The position numbers and the translations under genes were made by a program. From Megalonaias nervosa (taxonomy: Eukaryota; Mollusca; Bivalvia; Unionida; Unionidae): a DNA stretch of 64,000 nt. Shown one piece after another: positions 35,217 through 45,155 of this stretch (position 1 is its first letter; each line of letters begins with the position of its first letter). The notes beneath the pieces were generated by a model. That model did not search any database. It was not told the DNA's origin and was given only the letters and a program-made list of their open reading frames with translations. The stretch is taken from contig JAECUM010092845.1 in the NCBI GenBank assembly GCA_016617855.1, forward strand, positions 62,001 through 126,000, given 5' to 3'.

Positions 35217-36834
35217 ACAGCAGGATGACATTCGGTCTACCATTCCACGAGTTCTGTCAGATAAACCTAATGAGGTTCTAAGAGTCTCTTTCAGACATAC
35301 CCCCAAGGCGAATTTCTAAATATACAAGACGAAACTTTAGAAATTCAGAGGGCAGTCTATTTTATATGTAGACCTTTTTTGTGGCTAACTGGACTCTTCA
35401 TTTTTGTTAGGACATTACCCCCAGCGAATTCCTAAATATCCGAAACCGAAACTTTAGAAACTCAGAGGGCTGTCTATTTAAAGGCCTTTGTTGTGACCAG
35501 GAACCTAACGAGGTTTATTTTTAGTCTAGCTATGGTTCTTTTGGAATGGCCCTTGTGTGGGGTACCCCTTTAGTGAAGTCACAATGTCACGACCTCACAT
35601 CATCCCGCTGTTTATTTTTGGACGGCACAAACATACACAAACACACACACAAACACACAACATAAACTATCCTAACGGGGGCCTTATCTACGTCCAACAA
35701 ATTTCGTACACTCTCCCACCATGGCGACACCTGGGAGTGCAAAAGCGCACCCACCACGTGTTTACATGGTGGGAGATTGTATTTTGTTTGTTCGATGTCG
35801 AGGTAATGCTCCGGACCCCCATCTGTTCTTCAAATTTCGAGGGGCAAATCCAGAGCCCTACCCAACGATTTCGTCCGTGAAGGGAACTGAACTCAGGGCG
35901 ACAGTATCAGAATCCAACATTCTCACACTGAGCTATGAAATTCAGTTATGTATATACGTTAAAAAAGTTATTATATAGTTACCTAATACTGCACAGGCAC
36001 TTACAGTATACAGAATAAAAAAAATCAGAATTATTATAATCTATAGTGTGGATTTCTGAATAAAATAACATTTATTGTAAAATATTTCAGTTTCCAAATA
36101 CATTGGAGAGGTCTACACAGTGTGTATAAAACAAGCATTTCTGCCTGTTAAAAGTCTGTGTTTCATCAGCCGTCGCTAGGAGACAGTAAGAAAAATCAAT
36201 AAGTTGTATGATTTCACATGCTGTATGCTGTCTAAAAATAACTTGAAGCTAAGAATACATTTCTTGTTTGTACGTTAGTTAGAATATTTATACTTACAAT
36301 TACAGTTTTTGAATTTTGTGATATTTCCTTGATAGAATTTGGATTTGTGCCTGTCTGTTTGTATGGATGTATGTATGTATGTATGTATGTATGTGTATGT
36401 GTGTGTCTGTTTGTCTGTTTGTGTGCAAGTCCTCTTCTGGAGTTAAGTGCATTTTAGAGAGTTTGAAATGTTTTTTAATAAAAAACCAACGTTAGTCTTA
36501 TGTAAGTTCACATAACATTGCAGACAACTGCTTGTTACTAAGCTATGCTTAACGGAGTTGTCTAGCTTGATCAACTAATACCTATGCTTAACGGATTTGT
36601 CTCGCTTGATCAACTAATACCTATGCTTAACGGATTTGTCTCGCTTGATTAAAATGCAGTGAATTAAGCAAAAATTTGAGATATAAAGACTAAAACTCAC
36701 TGATTATAAGTTTTATAGCCAAAAAATAAACCAAATTTGTACAGTGTAAAATCTAAATCACATATGCTATGTTATATAACTTACAAAAGATTTTAAACTA
36801 AGCTGGAACAGTATTATCTTCCTTTTTAAAAAAG
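35217..36834. other. Non-coding left arm of Polinton B with repeats
   Basis: 1.6 kb between the left TIR and the first main gene. It holds two diverged copies of a ~65-bp phrase (CCCC..GCGAATT.CTAAATAT, at about 35300 and 35412), a CA-rich tract near 35636, two overlapping open frames at 35557-35978 without recognisable domains (the 35721 frame has CILFVRCRG..PHLFFKFRG), a (GTAT)n at 36363-36395, and three 39-bp tandem units at 36543-36655. The right arm has no such spacer, so part of this may be a later insertion; no flanking duplication was identified. Confidence 0.5.
36543..36655. repeat. 39-bp tandem repeat, three units
   Basis: Units begin at 36543, 36582 and 36621 with CTATGCTTAACGGA.TTGTCT; the last is partly diverged at its end. 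Confidence 0.9.
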
Positions 36835-37230
36835 TTATATTTCTTGGCCAACACATAATGTCTCGACGTTTGATATTAAGTATAATATACCGTCATGATT
36901 ATATAACGAGAATTTAATTCTACCAGATACTTTACGACGAGATTCGAATAATTCTTTCATCGCTATCTTACTGAGAAGATACTTACTACCTTTTACGTAA
37001 ACCTTCGACCTATCTAGGTCTATACTAATTTTGGTATACTGATTTTGGCTTATTGGATTATGTAAATTGTCATATTTCAATGCAAGCTCGTCTCGTAAAC
37101 TTTCGAGATAACTAAAATATTTGCTGTCATCTGATTCGATAAAGGAGAGTTTGATTCTGTCAAATTTACTAAAACAAATACCTGAAATTTCATCGTTAAA
37201 TTCAAATGATAATTGATGGTTATTGACCAT
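36835..37230 (-). CDS. Polinton B protein of unknown function (131 aa)
   Basis: An intact 131-codon frame starting MVNNHQLSFEFNDEISG, downstream of PolB on the same strand with a ~65-bp gap. It is beta-rich with scattered Lys (YTKISIDLDRSKVYVKGSKYLL, GRIKFSLYNHDGILYL). No motif is recognised. Lying behind the polymerase and being small and basic, it could be a single-strand DNA-binding or terminal protein partner, but nothing in the sequence proves that. Confidence 0.6.
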   Translation of the reverse strand: MVNNHQLSFEFNDEISGICFSKFDRIKLSFIESDDSKYFSYLESLRDELALKYDNLHNPISQNQYTKISIDLDRSKVYVKGSKYLLSKIAMKELFESRRKVSGRIKFSLYNHDGILYLISNVETLCVGQEI

Positions 37231-37295
37231 TATTTTTTTATTTTGCTATTAACTCCATCTGCTAATGTTATATTTTCAAACATTATTTCTAATGT

Positions 37296-40200
37296 TTAGA
37301 CAAAATTAATTGTATAATGTCCAAGCGCTAGTGTGTTAATTCCGTCACTGCAATATCTTTTATCATCGAAATTAGTTAATCCACGTTTTATTATTCTATT
37401 TGTGGTAACATTATGCTTGCGTGATCTAAACATGCACATGGTAGAGAAATGTGGAGCAGAAGTTCTAAGGACATTGATATAATCACTGTGTTTAATTTCA
37501 TTTTTTACAACATTTTTTTTAATACCTTTTAACTTTTTAATTTCATCACTTTCAATTTGTCTTTCTTCGAGCATTTCTTTAGTCATGTCACTTATATCAA
37601 TTTTGACAGAATACATCTTGCTTCGAAGACCAACAAATTCCTTAACTGGTATAAACATAAATTCATCTTTCATTTTTCCAATAACTTTTTTGTTCGTATT
37701 ATCTTGAAATCCACTATATGCTGGATAATCTGATAAATGAAATAGATTTTTATTATTGTAAATATCCTGATAGACATCTTCACATTTTATGTTATCAACT
37801 AGCGAGTCCGTATCAGTAAATAGCAACTCTCAATCTGGCCATTGCTTTTTAGTAAAATTGTAGTGAAAATCATACATCAGCCACTTTGATATATCAAGTA
37901 CAGCTGCACCAACATAAATTGGTTTATTTAACTTTAAACTTGTCTTTCGTCGTTGTATTGCAGCAAGATTTTCATTAAATATTTTCATACTAACAAAACC
38001 ATCATCGTTAACTAATTTATTTCTGCGACTTATATCATTGCCAATTTCTAAAGAGACCCTCTTCCGAATATTTTCCATCGTCTTACCGAACACTGAGTTG
38101 TTCATTAACTTGACAAAAAATTTCTCAAATTCGGTTTTAGCCACAGCACGACGTTTCGTATTTAGATCAATATAATTTGCCATCCACTTTGACTGATTAA
38201 ACTTTAGCACGCGGTGGACTTTTCTCAGAATTAGTCCAGCATCTACTGCTTGTTTTAAATTTTTGTAATGCATAACGTAATTTCTTTTATCTAACAAATT
38301 TGGAACTAACTTATTAACAATCGAATTTTTTGCTGTTGTCGTTGCTCGTTGTTCAGGCGATAATAAACTATAATTAATCATCATTGACTCTGCGTAAAAC
38401 GGGTAGTCGTTATGTAAATCATGTAGCGAACTAGGATAATCTAGATCAACTTCAACAAAATATGAGATGTCTGAAAAATCTATATTAATTTTTCTAGGTA
38501 AATCTTTTTCAGTTTCTTTAAGAAATTGATCTGGTGTTATCCAATGAAATCCACTACACGGCATTGGCTCTGACATTGCATAGCCATACAAATTATTGGC
38601 GTTAGATAAATGATGTAATTCGACGGGAGATTTTTATCATAACTTTTGAGATATTTATTATTAGCTGCTGTATATCTTTTTGTTATAACGCTAATTCCGC
38701 CTCTGATACCTTTTTCAATAAAGTTAAACATATTGACATCTGTCAGGAGATCTAGTTCTACCCTGCTCGTTTTTAGTAGAGCATTCCAAGACAGCCCGGG
38801 AGCAGAATAATACCAACAGGGGTCTAATCCATAATTTGTATGACTAACCTGACGAAAACTCTCAAAAACATCTGCTAGCAATAATACATCTGTTTTCAAA
38901 TATAGATCATAATAATCACCAAATGTTTTACAACTAAATTTATTCCAAATATCTTGTGCATATTTGTATTCGTCATCTGTGATATTTTCGTTTTTGAGCT
39001 TCGAGTAAAATTTATCTTTGTCAGGTAGAGAAGTTTCATTAAATCTGCTCCAATCGTCGAGATACTCGTACGGAAATATACCTTTTTTTTGTCAAATTGA
39101 TATAGTTTTCACCGAAGCAACTTTTTAGGTTAGCGAAACTACTACAATCTTTGACAAGCTCATCTAATGATGCTGCCATAAATTGCAGACTGTCAATAAA
39201 GCGTAATTTGCCGAGCGTGACTGACATATACTTTTCAAAAGTATTTGGAATACATTTTATTACGTTATTTAATTTTAATTTAGCTTTAATATTTTCATCA
39301 CCAAAAGCTTCTACAATGAGATGACTGTCATAGCCACGAAAGTTATGTAAAACTACGGGAATAAAATCTGGAGCATGAAATTTTAAATTGCAACTGTTAT
39401 GAGCTGCTCCACGATATTGGCCGGTCAATATCTCGCACCTTATCACGAACTCCGTTGGAGTCCGCCAGTAACTTTTCACAAATATGACAATCAACTGCTT
39501 CATCAAAATCGGTTGCTGTTTAGACGTTATTTTTATTGGAGCTGTTTTAAGTAATCTGTTAGAAATTTTATTAACTTCGTCTATTAAATTTTTTAGTAAC
39601 CACACGGCTGGATTTTCACCTCTGTATAACTTTATCGGAGATGAAAATTTATCGCTGGCGCAACAAACTACTTTATAAGCTACTCCGCAAGGAATATGTT
39701 GTTGTATTTTTCTAGCACTGGATTTTTTCGGATTATTTTCTACTCCAACCACAGGAACAAGTAGACACTCGAAATCAGCGTAAATAACAAAGGAATATTT
39801 AGTTTATGATCATAATTTTTAAATTTCAATATTTTTTCTTTTTCGCTAGGCATAGTTATTTTTTGAACATTAACGCAGTATTTGAGATGCTCCTGCAGTC
39901 TTCCATCGCTAGAAAAACCCTGCAGACATCTATAACAAAAATATTTTTTATTTTTATTTTTACTATACTGTCCGCCAACTAAGCCGTTAAAGTTTTTTAT
40001 CCAACAGTAATGTCCCTGATAAAATAATAAATTTATTGTCAACTGTGAAGCATTTTCTGAGATATATTTCGGGTAAACTTTTTCTTTCTCGTCTAGTCCG
40101 AAAACATATACTGAGATACTGTTTTGTTTTTCAAACTTTGGTATATGATTTTCTGCTACTGGAAAAGTTATTCCCAAAATATTTAGTTCGTCCTCGTGTG

Positions 40201-40841
40201 GAAAATGCTTGTTAACGCGATCAGCATTTTGTTCTTTTGGAAACATCGCAGAAAGAATAGACCACTGAAAACATTTGTCGCCATTGTTTTTGACATTTAT
40301 ACAGCATTTTTTGTTTTTAATTTTTTGAGGGAGATCGACGTAGCCAGCGCCATTAGCACCGCTGCCGCGAAGTACGTTATATTTTGCTGTGTGAAATAAA
40401 ACTTCTTTTATCATTTCAAATTTCCAACCTGATCCTGACGAAGTAAATTCTTCTAATTTTTTTGTTTATTTCTTGATGTATTTCATCGGCGACCATGGCA
40501 ATGTTTGTTACAGTTAATATTTTTCTCGATTTTGCTGTTAAATAAGGTTCCGAAATTTCGCTGTCAAAACTTTTTGTTTCAAAAATTATATCAAGTACAT
40601 CCTCAACTGCGTGTAACTTTGATAAAATCATATGATATTGGACTATAAGTTTGATATTTTTATGAGCCGCAAGTTCTTGAGCTATAACAGGTTGTAAAAG
40701 ATGAAATAAATTTGTAGAGCTAAAATTTGCTAAAACATTTTGATCATCAAGTTTGTAACTATTGTCATAACCTGAAAATGCTGAAGCAATTTTTTCTGAT
40801 TTGATAATGCTCTTTTTAGCAATATCTCGCAATTTTAACAT
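37296..40841 (-). pseudogene. polB: Protein-primed family B DNA polymerase (PolB), frameshifted
   Basis: The polymerase copies the linear element using a protein primer. It is read on the minus strand in six pieces (40416-40841, 39740-40414, 39039-39752, about 38900-39080, 38537-38899, 37830-38591, 37296-37826). In order: helical N-terminus; KYFCYRCLQGF..HLKYC zinc-like motif; a YADFEC-type Exo I (frameshifted, near 39775); the zinc/HNH-like block ending QYRGAAHNSCNLKF; HNFRGYDSHL (Exo II); KTDVLLLADVF (Exo III); palm motif A (NNLYGYAM, with its Asp codon at a frameshift near 38610); NNSVFGKTMEN (motif B); FTDTDSL (motif C, catalytic Asps intact). About 1,150 residues if read through. Breaks: four single-base frameshifts, two of them on A-runs, plus one TGA stop at 37830-37832 just before motif C. 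Confidence 0.93.
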
Positions 40842-40912
40842 TATATATATAGTAATATTTTATATTTAATTGATTTTTTTCTAATTAGAGATATAAAAAA
40901 CCTTATAGTATA

Positions 40913-41737
40913 ATGACAGAAATTTTGAGATATCTGCCACTGACAGCGGAAGAGCAAGAAACTTATCATGTTCACCCAATGTACAACCTATATGCTGCAA
41001 ATGCACTTGGTTCTGTTATCAACATAGCATCTAAAAAATCTATTGGCATACCAACACCAGCTGGTATGTTAATTTCAGTAAAAGGCGATGATGCAGAAAG
41101 AACTGAAATGTTTAGAAAAGATTTTATTTATACTTTGTTTTGCGGCGATATTCCAGAAGGACAACGAGTATACAGAGCAAATGGCGCAGTTGCTGATGAT
41201 AATATTGAAAATTTAGGATTAGAAAACGAATTTCAACCTCATCCAAGATTTGATTTATATGAAGCAAATGATGAGGGAATTATTAGATATATAAGAACAA
41301 AAAAAGTTGTTGGAAATTTAGATAAAGATAGATATTTACATGTGATGGTGCGTGGAGCAAAAACTAATTTTGTTTGTTATATGGCACATAGGTTTGTTTA
41401 TGAAACTTTTAACGGAGTAATACCTAATAGTTTAGTTATCGACCATATTAATAAAATTAAAACCGATAATCGTTTGGAAAATTTTGATGTGGTTACACCA
41501 AAGGAAAACACAAGAAGTGGAGCTGGTTCTGATGGTAATAATTTTAAAAATCCAACCAAACAAATAATTTCAATAAATCTAGAAACTGGAGAAGAAATGA
41601 AATTTAGATCAATAGCATCTGCGGCAAAATATCATGAAATTAATTCACGTGCAGTAAAATTTGTCGCCGATGGCAGAACTAAATCAGCAACGTCAATGTT
41701 GACATTTGATAGATTTATCTTTAGATACGATAATTAA
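40913..41737 (+). CDS. HNH endonuclease with duplicated domain and NUMOD1-like tail
   Basis: An intact 274-residue frame on the + strand between PolB and the integrase block. Residues ~108-205 form an HNH_3-type nuclease: HRFVYETFNG...LVIDHINKIKTDNRLEN (the H-N pair of the ββα-metal fold), then FDVVTPKENTR. Residues ~20-103 repeat the same pattern (HPMYNLYAANALGSV..., FIYTLFCGDIPEGQ, then ADDNIENLGL) but the D-H is gone, so the first copy is degenerate. Residues ~218-270 resemble a NUMOD1/helix-turn-helix DNA-binding module (RSIASAAKYHEINSRAVKFV). Such enzymes are usually phage or giant-virus homing endonucleases. Its 3' end overlaps the minus-strand gene at 41721 by 17 bp. It is unbroken while PolB is damaged. 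Confidence 0.88.
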   Translation: MTEILRYLPLTAEEQETYHVHPMYNLYAANALGSVINIASKKSIGIPTPAGMLISVKGDDAERTEMFRKDFIYTLFCGDIPEGQRVYRANGAVADDNIENLGLENEFQPHPRFDLYEANDEGIIRYIRTKKVVGNLDKDRYLHVMVRGAKTNFVCYMAHRFVYETFNGVIPNSLVIDHINKIKTDNRLENFDVVTPKENTRSGAGSDGNNFKNPTKQIISINLETGEEMKFRSIASAAKYHEINSRAVKFVADGRTKSATSMLTFDRFIFRYDN

Positions 41738-42002
41738 TGATATTTTCCATATCATTCCGAGAAAGACAATTATGACTAAATTCCATGACATCATCGCGAT
41801 TAAATCTTAATGTCATCATTTTATTTGTATCAAGTTTTATTTTATCTGCTGCTGTTAATAAAAATTTGTCGGAATCACCTAATGTTATCATGACATCAAG
41901 AAAATAAAAATTATATCCCAACAAACAATCTCGAATTGCCTCAGCTAGTTCTTTGTTATCTAGTATATTAACTCGCTGATGATATTTTATTTCTCCGAAC
42001 AT
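41721..42002 (-). CDS. Polinton B protein of unknown function (93 aa)
   Basis: An intact 93-codon frame starting MFGEIKYHQRVNILDNKELAEAIRDCL. It has amphipathic helices, a central hydrophobic strand (YNFYFLDVMITLG) and an N-R-D-D-V-M-E-F segment. It is convergent with and slightly overlaps the HNH gene. No family recognised and no partner seen in Polinton A. Confidence 0.5.
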   Translation of the reverse strand: MFGEIKYHQRVNILDNKELAEAIRDCLLGYNFYFLDVMITLGDSDKFLLTAADKIKLDTNKMMTLRFNRDDVMEFSHNCLSRNDMENIINYRI

Positions 42003-42040
42003 CTTATTATTTATTAATTAGACAAAAGATTATTATAATA

Positions 42041-42555
42041 ATGAACCTAAATGAGAGACTGGCTGAGCTATATTCGTGAGATTTTGTTTCAGCTTCAAAT
42101 GTTACATTAGAAAATATTACCAATGATAGATTTGCTGGTTATACTGAAAAAGATATTTTATATAACTATGACGACGATGAAGATGATGTTGTTGTTAGTA
42201 AAAAAAATTTAAGCAGACCAACAACTGGGCGATATGATGTTAAGTACCATATTGCTAAAAAAATAACAAAATTTAATTTTACTGTTGCCGAGCATCAAAT
42301 ATTTTGGCAGCTTATAAGCCCTTTTTAAACGTAAAAATACCTGGACAACAAAGAAATATAAAATACGATTTTATTTTTGTTAAAATATTTAATTTAATGC
42401 CAGTTGATGATGCGAGAAAATTACATTTAATTTCTTTATGCAAACCAGTAAAATGTAAATCAGTATTAATAAAATACGAAGAAATTTATAATAATATTAT
42501 TCTGTCGATGAGATCGCAGTCGATGAAATCGACTCAGTTGGTACCCAACTATTAA
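42041..42555 (+). pseudogene. Conserved Polinton protein of unknown role (B)
   Basis: It starts MNLNERLAELYS with an in-frame TGA at 42077, continues with an acidic run (NYDDDEDDVVV), and after a frameshift near 42300 ends FIFVKIFNLM, KPVKCK and YEEIYNNIIL. The same gene, in the same place and orientation, occurs in Polinton A (3560-4032), and in both it overlaps the integrase 3' end by a few to ~60 bp. The C-terminal helical pattern might be compared with VLTF3-like late transcription factors; that is a weak guess. Confidence 0.55.
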
Positions 42556-43915
42556 ATTTATCGCCATATCCACGCCATTTGACTAAACTTTTGTTGCCGC
42601 GCTTTTTAATAACCTTTTCAATGACAAATACATCTTGTTCTGTTTTCTGAAGTTCTTGCTCACAAAAAGCTGCCAGTTATAGGCTCACCTAATAAATCTT
42701 TCAGCGAGTATGTGACCGGTATTGTTAAAAGTACTTTATCAACAACAAATACTTCTTCGCTCCAGTTATGAGTATAACCTTTTTCAAATGTTTTTTTTCG
42801 TCAAAGAAATTCTAACTTTATCGCCAACTTTAAATTTGTGTCGTCGGTACATATTTTCGTTTGCTAATATTGGATTTGCAATCGCGTCGTTTGGCGACAT
42901 TTTCCTTTTGACTAGCGAAAGGGATCTGTGTTTCGTGTTATTATATTCGTCAACAATTTTCTGTAAATTGTCAATATATTTATTCGTATTTTTAGCTGTC
43001 AAATATTTATTAATTTTTTCGTTGAGCGTGTGATTAAATCGCTCGACGATGACGCTTTTCCCTTCATTTCCAGCAACATATTTTTTAATGTTATTTTGCT
43101 CTAAAAACTGCTCGAATTTTTTATTAAAAAACTCTGCTCCATGATCAGTCCAGATTCTATTTGGTTTTCTTTCTGTGTTAACAATAATTTGTTTTAGCGC
43201 ATCAGTCATCGATGTCCCTGTTTTATCCGAAACGGGTATACTAAACGCGTATTTGCTAAAAACATTTACAACATTAAAAAGATATCTTTTTGGAGCGCCA
43301 TCGGCACCAACGTTACATTGAACTAGATTTGATATATCAACTAAATCTATTGCCCAGATATCATCAACGGCATTTGCGACAACTTTACGTCGCGGAAACG
43401 TTTTTTTTAGGTCTGTGTAGCTCAGTTGCAAGATCATCATATAATTCTTTTTTACCGAGACTAGACTCTCCGAGTCCTAATTTATATTTTGCTCCAATAA
43501 AACCCTGGACCAGCCTTCGGTCAACACGTTCTCGCATATTTACAGGTTTCATTTCACGAAGTTCGTCTAACATTACTTTATCGTAGCTGTGTTTATTTTG
43601 TTCGCTGTCTGGAAGTTCAATATCTCTGTAGCAGATATCATGGTGCATTGCTATTGCATCAACTAGATTGTAAGGTTCTTGTCCTGGCAGCGGATTATCG
43701 TTTTCGTCAAGTTGTTTATCTAGAGGATTATAAGGTCCAGTATATTTATGGCCTGGCAATGTCCAACCGCCTTTTGGTCTCGGCAGTTTGCCAATTAATT
43801 TATGTATATCTATACCTGTTCCAATTATTTCTCTGTTGTTGCATTTCTGGCAATATGTAACAATTTTATTTTGCTCGAGGCATATATCTCTATCGCAATC
43901 GCATTGGCATGCCAT
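42497..43915 (-). pseudogene. PLA2 domain fused to Polinton integrase with chromodomain
   Basis: One reading unit in three frames. Residues 1-30 are Cys-rich (CQCDCDRDIC...YCQKC). Then a parvovirus-type phospholipase A2: calcium loop YTGPYNPL (58-65) and catalytic D86-x2-A-x2-H92-D93-x2-Y96. A linker leads into a retroviral-type integrase: Asp in WAIDLVD, Asp in WTDHGAEF, Glu in VERFN (33 residues apart), SH3-like C-terminus, and a chromodomain (KRGNKSLVKWRGY). Frames change at two runs of eight A (43401-43408 and 42791-42798); one fewer A at each would join them. The two halves overlap with no separate start for the integrase, so a fused protein is likely. PLA2 would breach endosomes on entry; integrase inserts the element. 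Confidence 0.88.
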
Positions 43916-43922
43916 TATTTAT

Positions 43923-44112
43923 TTAGTCGTCTACTAAAATAATCTCAGGATAACCCGCTCCGGACAACTTTGTTTTCGGTAAAAACATACTTTTTTTTCT
44001 TCCGCAGATTGCACAAATACTTTTCAGCATTATTCTATTATTTTTTGTTTTTTTCTGTTTTTTCGTCTTTATTTTCTGTTTTAGTTTTACACTTAAGACA
44101 ATATGTTGACAT
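43923..44112 (-). pseudogene. DUF5679-like zinc-ribbon protein, frameshifted (B)
   Basis: Starts MSTYCLKCKTKTEN (first Cys pair). After a frameshift in an A-rich stretch the second pair follows (ICAICGRKK) and the end is GYPEIILVDD. Same place as the open copy at 4380-4568 in Polinton A, between protease and PLA2/integrase. Function unknown. Confidence 0.65.
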
Positions 44113-44127
44113 TGTTATATTTGTAAT

Positions 44128-44532
44128 TTAGATAAAATTTAATGCAATATCATCATTAGCGTGAGAAGGTTGTTTGTCAGATTGTAAAATAAACTTTAAA
44201 AAATCTGGATTTTTTGTCATCTGTTTGATGAACATTACACAATAATATCCACAAGCGGAAGTTCCAACTGGTTGAATTTGATTATACGAATAATTTATTA
44301 TTTTCGTTTCTTGTACTCTGCTCATATACTTTTTTACTGCGTCACTTGGTGGAATTCCGAACGAGTCAAAATAATTGTTATCATAGACAGCTACCCAATG
44401 TGTGCCATATCCGTCATTAAAATCTTGTATATTTATAACACACGAACCTGGCGTTGGTGGAATCGCTGTAAGTTCATCTTTAGAATAAACTCCGTGAAAA
44501 TTTTTTACTTTTTTTAGTTTATCAAGTATCAA
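44128..44532 (-). CDS. Adenain-like cysteine protease (PRO)
   Basis: An intact 134-residue frame. Catalytic set visible: His45 in GTHWVAV, Asp56 in YFDSFG, Gln87 and Cys94 in CGYYC. The Gln-Cys spacing of 7 equals that of adenovirus protease. An FHGVYSKDEL N-terminal motif is typical of the Polinton branch. It would cleave capsid precursors during virion maturation. It belongs to the minus-strand late block, with the zinc protein downstream and the small capsid proteins upstream. A usual adenain is ~200 residues, so this one is compact, and an upstream extension may be lost; there are 18 bp to the next gene. Confidence 0.92.
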   Translation of the reverse strand: MILDKLKKVKNFHGVYSKDELTAIPPTPGSCVINIQDFNDGYGTHWVAVYDNNYFDSFGIPPSDAVKKYMSRVQETKIINYSYNQIQPVGTSACGYYCVMFIKQMTKNPDFLKFILQSDKQPSHANDDIALNFI

Positions 44533-44550
44533 AATTACTTAATGCAGACT

Positions 44551-44723
44551 TTATCTCCTTGTTCCTGGTAACATTAGTCCTCGTCCTATTCCTAACAGAT
44601 TTGGCAATAGACTTCCTGCCAATCCCGCTAGTAACGGGGCTATTGGAATAAATCCCCCTTTTCGCTGTCGTGTCTTTTTTTCGTCGTTGTCTTTCTTTTC
44701 GTCGTTGTCTTTCTTTTAGGCAT
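44551..44723 (-). pseudogene. Small basic virion protein (B)
   Basis: Starts MPKRKTTTKRKTTTKKRHD (a Lys/Thr repeat), then after one frameshift in a G-run a hydrophobic GGFIPIAPLLAG and LLPNLLGIGRGL end. The Polinton A counterpart is at 4961-5290. A basic head plus a hydrophobic tail suits a DNA-condensing core or membrane-active protein of the adenovirus pX/pVI kind; this is inference. Confidence 0.55.
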
Positions 44724-44761
44724 TATATTTATCAATCACATAAAATTGTTACCGTCGATAT

Positions 44762-45136
44762 TCATACGAAAATTTTCTTTATCCCACTACCTTTAACTGC
44801 CTTTTCCGTTGCGCCAGATACTGCTCCAGACGCTGCTGCTAATCCTAATGTATCTAACACTGGCAAAATTTTAGGTAGTAATGTTCTAGCTATTACAGAT
44901 AATGCCGGACCGAAGAAGCCGCCATGTTTTGCCATCGCAGTTATTTGTGCAGCACTTACATTTAAAACAAAAGGTTTTCTGCGATCGTATTTAATGGTTA
45001 ACATTAATTTTGTTAAAGTACCTGCTGCGTTATGGTTGACCTTTAATGAAACCTGCCTCTACTTTGCAACAGCAGCCGCTAATTTTTTAACTTGACCATC
45101 AGTCAAATGTATTTCTTTTACAATATATTTTGTCAT
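44762..45136 (-). pseudogene. Small Ala-rich virion protein with in-frame stop (B)
   Basis: Begins MTKYIVKEIHLTDGQVKKL; an in-frame TAG near 45061-45063 is followed by the 80-residue rest (44762-45004), which has GGFFGPALSVIARTLLPKIL and LGLAAASGAVSGATEKAV plus GSGI. The tail matches 5396-5660 in Polinton A. Without the stop it would be about 124 residues. Position next to MCP implies a structural or core role; the exact role is unknown. Confidence 0.6.
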
Positions 45137-45155
45137 CTTATATAACGATTATAGA

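Noticed and set aside
35557..35978. Two overlapping frames as a real Polinton gene
   Set aside because: No domain recognised, low complexity at the start (His/Thr/Gln repeat from a CA tract), no counterpart in Polinton A; kept only as spacer content.
43401..43408. Programmed -1 ribosomal frameshift at A AAA AAC between PLA2 and integrase
   Set aside because: The heptamer is in the right phase for -1 slippage, but the integrase frame is +1 relative to PLA2, so -1 slipping leads to the wrong frame. One extra A is simpler.
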